Origin: Rhodocyclaceae bacterium UBA6160 | Lineage (GTDB): Bacteria; Pseudomonadota; Gammaproteobacteria; Burkholderiales; Rhodocyclaceae | Direction: 5' to 3' | DNA length: 10,683 bases | Assembly: GCA_002422995.1 (NCBI GenBank) | Contig: DIUK01000132.1 | Location: 16,251 to 26,933 of the forward strand | In this document: piece by piece, positions 6,332 through 10,683 of the stretch | Position numbering within the stretch: position 1 is the first letter of the stretch | How the letters are laid out: each line of letters begins with the position of its first letter | Notes under the pieces: generated by a model | Databases searched by the model: none | The model's input: the letters and a program-made list of their open reading frames with translations, nothing else | Told to the model about the DNA's origin: nothing | Position numbers and translations under genes: made by a program

Positions 6332-7687
6332 TCAGGTGAGGGGATGGCTGACATTGCGGCCGTTGATATGATGCGAGAAATGGTGGTCTGCATTGAGCAG
6401 GTGGTTGATCAGCCAATCGCTAAGCCTGTTTTTAATGCGAAAGCCGAGATAAATAAGGTCTGTGTTGTTACGTTCAATGTCGTCTTGAATTTCTTTGAGA
6501 TAGTCAAAAAAACGCAAGTGCTGGCGGTGATGCAAGTCGACAAACGGATAGTTTTTCTCGCGCATTAAATCTGCTTGTTGTGTAAAGGCTTTAGCTGCTG
6601 ATCGATGAATTTGTGCTAGCAGTGTCGGCGCGTGTGCGAGTGTGTCTGTTTGCAGGGTGCGGGTTAAGGCGGTCAAGTCGGCGAGCAATTCCTGGTGGGC
6701 TTTGTCCAGCAATGGAATGCCCAGCGAATACGCTTCTAGCCAGGTCAAGTCTGTCGCCAGAGCCAGTGCGTCGTTTAGCGCAAGGGGCGGTACAGCTGGT
6801 TGCACCAAGGCTTCGCAACGGCGAAGATAGGCGCGCGCTGCGGTGTCATCAGGCGCTTCTGCCAAGCATTGCGAAAAATAGGTCTTGGCCGCTTGAAAGT
6901 CGCCCAGATGATAATGCGTCAGTGCACGCTGAAAAATAGGCCAAGTGTTTTTCTTGGCAATTCGTAATGTCGGGGTATCTGCATCAATGACTTCATAGAC
7001 GGATTGTTCATCATGCTTGCCGCGCACATAGGTACGATCAAGAAAACGCAAGGACCAGGGCTTGATATTTTCCAGGCTGCTCAGGGTGTATTCGCTAATT
7101 AATACCGGAACTTTATATTCTTTGGTCAATTGTTCCAGTCGCGAGGCAAGGTTTACCGCATCGCCAATGACGGTGCCATCCATGCGACCTTCACCACCGA
7201 TGGTGCCTAGTATCACAATACCCGTATTGATCCCGATCCCGATCTGAATGGTACGGTAGCCTGCGCGTTCACGGCCGGCATTGTATTCGTCAAGTTTGGC
7301 AAGCATGGCCAGGCTGCAGCGCAAGGCATCATCGGGCGAATGGGGGAAAAGTGCCATGATGGCATCGCCAATATATTTGTCGATAATACCGCCATGAGCG
7401 GCAATGACAGGTTCCATTTGCACGAGGTAGGAGTTGAGGAAATTAAAATTTTCCTGTGGGCTCATGCTTTCGGATAACGAGGTGAAATCCCGAATGTCAG
7501 AGAACAAAATTGTCATGGAGCGTTCTACCTGCTGGCCTAATTGCACGGTGCGAATATCATCTACACCCAGCAATCGCAAAAATTGGCGCGGCACAAAGCG
7601 GCTGTAAGCGGATTCGGTTTCGCTTAATTGCTGGTCGATGGCCTGTGTTGCAGCAGGCAAAGGATGAGCTGGCGGGCAGGTGTTCAT
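6332..7687 (-). CDS. Class III adenylate cyclase with TPR-like and hemerythrin-like domains
   Basis: This soluble 451-residue protein should make cAMP from ATP. The cyclase domain is at about 55-235: metal aspartates D64 (FSDIRDFT) and D108 (YIGDAIMALF), purine-selecting K104 and T172, and transition-state N179 and R183 in GDAVNLASRLE. The Lys/Thr pair is the class IIIb pattern, which includes bicarbonate-responsive cyclases. A TPR-like helical pair follows at about 248-292. A C-terminal hemerythrin-like domain spans about 317-442, starting WLEAYSLGIPLLDKAHQ. It keeps ligand candidates H331, H386, H390, H429 and D434, but the expected second-helix His is A367 and the bridging Glu is Q371, so a normal di-iron site is unlikely. 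No membrane segment is seen. It lies 6 bases after tesA and 9 before the GNAT gene. The ATG at 7687 has no clear ribosome site. Confidence 0.92.
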   Translation of the reverse strand: MNTCPPAHPLPAATQAIDQQLSETESAYSRFVPRQFLRLLGVDDIRTVQLGQQVERSMTILFSDIRDFTSLSESMSPQENFNFLNSYLVQMEPVIAAHGGIIDKYIGDAIMALFPHSPDDALRCSLAMLAKLDEYNAGRERAGYRTIQIGIGINTGIVILGTIGGEGRMDGTVIGDAVNLASRLEQLTKEYKVPVLISEYTLSSLENIKPWSLRFLDRTYVRGKHDEQSVYEVIDADTPTLRIAKKNTWPIFQRALTHYHLGDFQAAKTYFSQCLAEAPDDTAARAYLRRCEALVQPAVPPLALNDALALATDLTWLEAYSLGIPLLDKAHQELLADLTALTRTLQTDTLAHAPTLLAQIHRSAAKAFTQQADLMREKNYPFVDLHHRQHLRFFDYLKEIQDDIERNNTDLIYLGFRIKNRLSDWLINHLLNADHHFSHHINGRNVSHPLT

Positions 7688-7693
7688 GTGAAT

Positions 7694-8344
7694 TTAGTGA
7701 CGACTGGATTTAAGCAAAGGGGCGAGTGACGGCCAAACATGGTTAAGTATGCGCGGTTGGGCTTCTGCGGTAGGATGCAATCCATCGGCTTGAAAATATT
7801 GCGCGTCTTGTGCAATGGGTTCGAGCAAGAAGGGTAACAGACTGATTTTTTGGTGTTTGGCCAGGTTGCGATAAACCGCTTCAAATTTTTGCGTGTAGTT
7901 GCCGCCATAGTTTGGTGGCAGGCGTATGCCAACGAGCAAGACGCGGGCTTTTTGTTTTTTAGCAGCGAGAATCATGGCGGTGAGGTTATCTTCCATTGCT
8001 TGGATGGGCAAGCCTCGCAAACCATCATTAGCACCAAGGGCGAGGATAACCACTGCAGGATGGGTTTGCTCCAGAGCGGTAGCTAATCTGGCGCGGCCAC
8101 CGGCAGTTGTTTCGCCGCTGATGCTCATATTGATGACTTGGTAAGGTAAGCGTTTTGATTTGAGGCGCTCGTTCAATAGTGCTGGCCAACTATCTGCCAT
8201 GGCAATGCCATAGCCTGCGGACAGGCTGTCGCCAAAAACGAGCACGCTATTTGGCGTTGAAATGGGTGCTGTTGATGTGGCAAGTTGTGTAGCATAGGCG
8301 CCAGTGCTCACAATGAGCAAAAAGATAAATAAGAAACTTTTCAT
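7694..8344 (-). CDS. tesA: TesA-like SGNH-family esterase / thioesterase I
   Basis: The 216-residue product belongs to the TesA group of periplasmic SGNH hydrolases (acyl-CoA thioesterase I, protease I, lysophospholipase L1, arylesterase). It starts with a signal peptide: MKSF, a hydrophobic core to about residue 14, and a likely cut after AYA at 18. All four family blocks are present: GDSLSAGYG with nucleophile S40, ISGET with G77, GANDGLRG with N106, and DGLHP with D187 and H190. IRLPPNYG near 140-147 also matches TesA. The ATG at 8344 is preferred over the upstream TTG at 8356 because it gives a standard signal peptide. It overlaps the start of the divergent ABC gene. The tesA/ybbA divergent arrangement is also found in E. 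coli. The natural substrate cannot be named. Confidence 0.92.
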   Translation of the reverse strand: MKSFLFIFLLIVSTGAYATQLATSTAPISTPNSVLVFGDSLSAGYGIAMADSWPALLNERLKSKRLPYQVINMSISGETTAGGRARLATALEQTHPAVVILALGANDGLRGLPIQAMEDNLTAMILAAKKQKARVLLVGIRLPPNYGGNYTQKFEAVYRNLAKHQKISLLPFLLEPIAQDAQYFQADGLHPTAEAQPRILNHVWPSLAPLLKSSRH

Positions 8345-9044
8345 GATGACGATCAAAAAAACAGTAATTGAATTGTTAGCAGTCGATAAAACTGTGCCGA
8401 TGAGCGCGGATCAAGACACAGGCTTGTTAAGCATTTTGCATGATATTTCCTTCACCGTGCAGGCAGGTGAGGCGGTGGCGATTATCGGTGCCTCGGGTTC
8501 GGGTAAATCCACTTTGCTGGGCTTGATGGCCGGGCTGGATTTGCCTACGAGCGGCAGCGTGCGCCTTGACGGTGAGGATTTAGCTTTGCTGGATGAAGAT
8601 GCGCGTGCAGCTTTGCGAGGGCGCGTTTTAGGTTTCGTGTTTCAGTCGTTTCAACTGTTGCCTGCGCTTAATGCGTTGGAAAATGTGATGTTGCCTTTGG
8701 AATTATCTGATAAATCCAATGCACGTGCGCTGGCCGAGGCCATGCTCAAGCGTGTAGGCTTGGGTGCGCGCCTGGCGCATTATCCCAAGCATTTATCGGG
8801 TGGCGAGCAGCAGCGCGTGGCTTTGGCGCGGGCGTTTGCCATGCAGCCGCAGCTTTTACTGGCCGATGAGCCTACCGGCAACCTGGATGCTGCCACTGGC
8901 GCGCAGATCATCGAGCTGATGTTCGCTATGAATGCCGAGGCTGGTACGACGCTGGTTTTGGTCACGCACGATCCGCAGCTCGCTCAGCGTTGTGACCGCA
9001 CTTTGCGCCTGGCCAACGGTCAATTGGTGCTTGGTGAGCGCTGA
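8343..9044 (+). CDS. ABC transporter ATP-binding protein, YbbA/LolD-like
   Basis: This cytoplasmic ATPase subunit resembles YbbA of the LolD/MacB-type group. Numbered from ATG 8346 (ATG 8343 adds one Met): Walker A GASGSGKST at 48-56, Q-loop Q100 in FVFQSFQLLP, signature LSGGEQQR at 150-157, Walker B LLLADE with catalytic E175, and switch H208 in VTHD. Length is about 232 residues, normal for the group. The start near 8343-8346 is needed to keep the first strand (TVIELLAVDKTV). Upstream ATGs at 8304 and 8313 would add a lysine-rich tail lying inside tesA. No permease gene follows: the next gene is convergent hpnE, one base away. YbbA pairs with the permease YbbP in E. coli, so the partner here must be encoded elsewhere or is absent. 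Confidence 0.92.
   Translation: MMTIKKTVIELLAVDKTVPMSADQDTGLLSILHDISFTVQAGEAVAIIGASGSGKSTLLGLMAGLDLPTSGSVRLDGEDLALLDEDARAALRGRVLGFVFQSFQLLPALNALENVMLPLELSDKSNARALAEAMLKRVGLGARLAHYPKHLSGGEQQRVALARAFAMQPQLLLADEPTGNLDAATGAQIIELMFAMNAEAGTTLVLVTHDPQLAQRCDRTLRLANGQLVLGER
8386..8414 (-). promoter_or_regulatory. Possible tesA operon promoter inside the ABC gene
   Basis: Reading the minus strand, TTGATC (8414-8409) is followed after 17 bases by TTTTAT (8391-8386), each matching four of six consensus bases and ending about 41 bases before the tesA ATG. It is weak, but a promoter for tesA must lie in this area because tesA and the ABC gene have no spacer between their starts. Confidence 0.25.
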
Positions 9045-9045
9045 A

Positions 9046-10326
9046 TTAGTTTCCGGTTGCAGTGAGTATCCGTCGCGCTGCACGCACGCCGCTACGCACT
9101 GCGCCTTCTATGGTGGCGGGATAGTCCTGGGTAATGTCGCCGCTGGTGACGTAATCGCCTGCTAGCCACAGGCCGGGCAGGCCGGTTTCTGCGACGGGAC
9201 GAAGCAGGCTGGGCGTACAGGAGAAAGTCGCGCGCTTTTCGATAATGGTGTGCGTGTGTTGTGGCTTGATTCCGGCTGGGATGAGTTTGGCGATTTCCTG
9301 GTGAATCCTGGCTTCCAGTTGATCGCTAGGTAAATCGAGATGCCGCCCGCGCGCGCTGATCACAGCGGCGATCAAACCGGCTGACCCACCGAGCTGGCCG
9401 CGATCAAAAAGCCATTGCGCCATGCCATCGGCCACGCCCAGCATGGGGTAGGCGAGCCGCACTGCGGCGGGATAAGCTAAATAGCTGGTGACAATAGGCT
9501 CCCAGGTTAACTGTTTTACGCAAGACGCCAAGCCCGGCGTGAGAGCGGCCAGGTGGTAAGGCGCGACGGCCAGCACGACGTGATCAAAGAGGTCTTGGTC
9601 ATTGATGCGCCAGCCCTGGGCAGTTTGCGATAAAGACGTGACACGCTGATTGCGGCGCACCTGTCCGCCGTGACGTGTGATAAACGCCGCAGCGGGTTCG
9701 GGAAACAAGGCAGAAAGATTGACTTGCGGGATGAGCAGGTCGCTCGCGGCGCGATGACTGGCCAGGCTGTCCCTGAGCACGTTCGCCAGCATTTGCGCGG
9801 AGGCTTGGTCGGCGGTCGTGTTGAGCGCGGCCACGCACAGCGGTTCCCATAAAAGTCGGCGCTGATGAGACGGCGTGTGATGGCGATCAAGCCATGTGGC
9901 GACGCTCGTGTCGGGCGTTATAGAGAACTGGGCGCGTTGCAGGCGGCGCATGATTTGGATGGCCGCCCACTTTTCGCGCCAATCCAGTCCTTGCGCGCAA
10001 AGTAAGGCTGTCAGCAGGTGTAATGGGGCAGGCAGGTGCGGTGCGCTGAGGCGAAATTCACCGGGAAACTCCAGGTGCAGTGGCAGTCGCTTCAACAGTT
10101 GCTTGGAAGAGGCGCCGACTGTTTGCATCAGACGTAAGGTGTCCTGACAGGCGCCGAGCAAAATATGCTGGCCGTTATCGACCGTCATGCCGTTCAATTC
10201 AACCGCGCGGGCGCGGCCGCCAAGTGTGCGAGATGCTTCAAAGACGGTAACGGATTGGCCGTGGCAAAGTAGTTCAACCGCGGCGGAAAGCCCGGCGTAG
10301 CCGGCGCCGATGATGGCGGTATTCAT
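9046..10326 (-). CDS. hpnE: Hydroxysqualene dehydroxylase, FAD-dependent
   Basis: HpnE is the FAD enzyme that reduces hydroxysqualene to squalene, the third step of the bacterial HpnC-HpnD-HpnE route from farnesyl diphosphate towards hopanoids. The 426-residue product has the N-terminal dinucleotide-binding GAGYAG at 7-12 with an acidic strand end at E30, the following GGRAR at 36-40, DNGQHILLGA at 50-59, the family block LLWEPLCVAALNT at 158-170, and the C-terminal FAD contact region GLWLAGDYV...DYPATIEGAVRSG at 385-413. Length is normal for the family. It begins 37 bases after the hpnD stop. The gap contains the 8-base palindrome atgcgcat and no strong ribosome site. It ends one base from the convergent ABC gene. 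Codons 152-159 coincide with dispersed repeat copy R3. Confidence 0.93.
   Translation of the reverse strand: MNTAIIGAGYAGLSAAVELLCHGQSVTVFEASRTLGGRARAVELNGMTVDNGQHILLGACQDTLRLMQTVGASSKQLLKRLPLHLEFPGEFRLSAPHLPAPLHLLTALLCAQGLDWREKWAAIQIMRRLQRAQFSITPDTSVATWLDRHHTPSHQRRLLWEPLCVAALNTTADQASAQMLANVLRDSLASHRAASDLLIPQVNLSALFPEPAAAFITRHGGQVRRNQRVTSLSQTAQGWRINDQDLFDHVVLAVAPYHLAALTPGLASCVKQLTWEPIVTSYLAYPAAVRLAYPMLGVADGMAQWLFDRGQLGGSAGLIAAVISARGRHLDLPSDQLEARIHQEIAKLIPAGIKPQHTHTIIEKRATFSCTPSLLRPVAETGLPGLWLAGDYVTSGDITQDYPATIEGAVRSGVRAARRILTATGN
9851..9873 (-). repeat. Dispersed repeat, copy R3, inside hpnE
   Basis: The hpnE coding strand here matches repeat copies R1 (105-128) and R2 (4613-4636) at 21 of 23 positions. 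It encodes PSHQRRLL just before the conserved WEPLC. The other two copies are intergenic. By rough estimate, a match this close by chance in a window of this size is very unlikely, but common ancestry is not proven. Confidence 0.5.
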
Positions 10327-10363
10327 GGGATGTTTACGGACTTTTTATGCGCATGATAAAAAA

Positions 10364-10683
10364 TCAAGCGGTGAGCCAGGTTTTGCCGGCCAGCCAGATT
10401 TTGCGCAGTGGCGTGAGGGAGGTGCGATGATTTAACACTTGATAACCATCGTGGGCGATCTCATCGAGCAAGGTACGGTAAATCGCGGCCATGATAAGCC
10501 CGGCGCGTTGTGTTTTGCGGTCGGCCGCAGGAAGTTGCGCCATGGCTTGAGTATAGGTGGCTTGGGCGCGCTCGACTTGAAATGCCATGAGCTGCCGAAA
10601 TGAAGGACTGTCGCGGCGCTGGAGGATGTCGGTTTCTGTTACGCTAAAGCGGGCGAGATCTTCTTGCGGCAGATAAATGCGGC
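10364..10683 (-). CDS. hpnD: Presqualene diphosphate synthase, C-terminal part, cut by the window edge
   Basis: The frame is open from the stop at 10364 to the right edge, giving the last 106 residues of an HpnD-type squalene/phytoene synthase family protein. HpnD condenses two farnesyl diphosphates into presqualene diphosphate. The fragment begins RIYLPQEDLARF and contains VTETDIL, FRQLMAFQVERAQATY, then RAGLIMAAIYRTLLDEI and the closing LTPLRKIWLAGKTWL, all typical of the C-terminal helices of HpnD. The Asp-rich motifs that bind magnesium-diphosphate lie upstream, outside the window. An internal ATG at 10588 is not the real start, because the same frame continues in family-like sequence to the edge. 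It is probably co-transcribed with hpnE, 37 bases downstream. Confidence 0.88.
   Translation of the reverse strand, partial: RIYLPQEDLARFSVTETDILQRRDSPSFRQLMAFQVERAQATYTQAMAQLPAADRKTQRAGLIMAAIYRTLLDEIAHDGYQVLNHRTSLTPLRKIWLAGKTWLTA

Noticed and set aside
7225..7245. gatccc tandem inside the cyclase gene
   Set aside because: It is explained by codons for the conserved QIGIGINTG strand and is not an independent repeat element.
8304..8342. Upstream start codons for the ABC ATPase
   Set aside because: They add a lysine-rich tail within the tesA signal peptide region. The ATPase fold begins right after 8346.

Overview
The window reads as a compact bacterial chromosome segment of moderately high GC, about ten protein genes with very short spacers. 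No RNA gene, CRISPR array, phage gene or insertion sequence is visible. UbiD (ubiquinone), a Pat-like GNAT, a TesA/YbbA-type divergent pair and hopanoid genes of the HpnD/HpnE type together suggest a proteobacterium. A betaproteobacterium of the Nitrosomonadales kind is my best guess, from gene content and general protein flavour only.

Layout. Positions 1-158 are a left-edge intergenic stretch holding short repeats. On the minus strand, bioF (8-amino-7-oxononanoate synthase) and dinB (DNA polymerase IV) form a tight pair (2507 to 159). A 130-base divergent spacer separates bioF from ubiD (2638-4146, plus), which is coupled by an ATGA overlap to a small membrane protein gene (4143-4553). After a 190-base spacer with a repeat shared with the left edge comes a minus-strand DODA/YgiD-type extradiol dioxygenase (5532 to 4744). 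A promoter with tandem direct repeats can be read upstream of it.

The centre is a minus-strand gene run (8344 to 5774): tesA-like SGNH hydrolase, a class III adenylate cyclase with TPR-like and C-terminal hemerythrin-like regions, and a Pat-like GNAT acetyltransferase. Gaps are only 6 and 9 bases. Divergent from it, with overlapping start codons, is a YbbA-like ABC ATPase (8343-9044) that has no permease next to it. It converges, one base apart, on hpnE (10326 to 9046), preceded by the C-terminal end of hpnD, which runs off the right edge.

How genes may work together: HpnD and HpnE act consecutively in squalene formation for hopanoids. UbiD acts in ubiquinone synthesis and BioF in biotin synthesis. 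The cyclase-GNAT pair suggests a cAMP and protein-acetylation signalling unit.

The most unusual points are the cyclase's hemerythrin domain, which lacks one iron-ligand His and the bridging Glu; a 13-base perfect tandem duplication lying on the GNAT stop codon; and a 23-24 base sequence found downstream of dinB, downstream of the dioxygenase gene and, nearly intact, inside hpnE.
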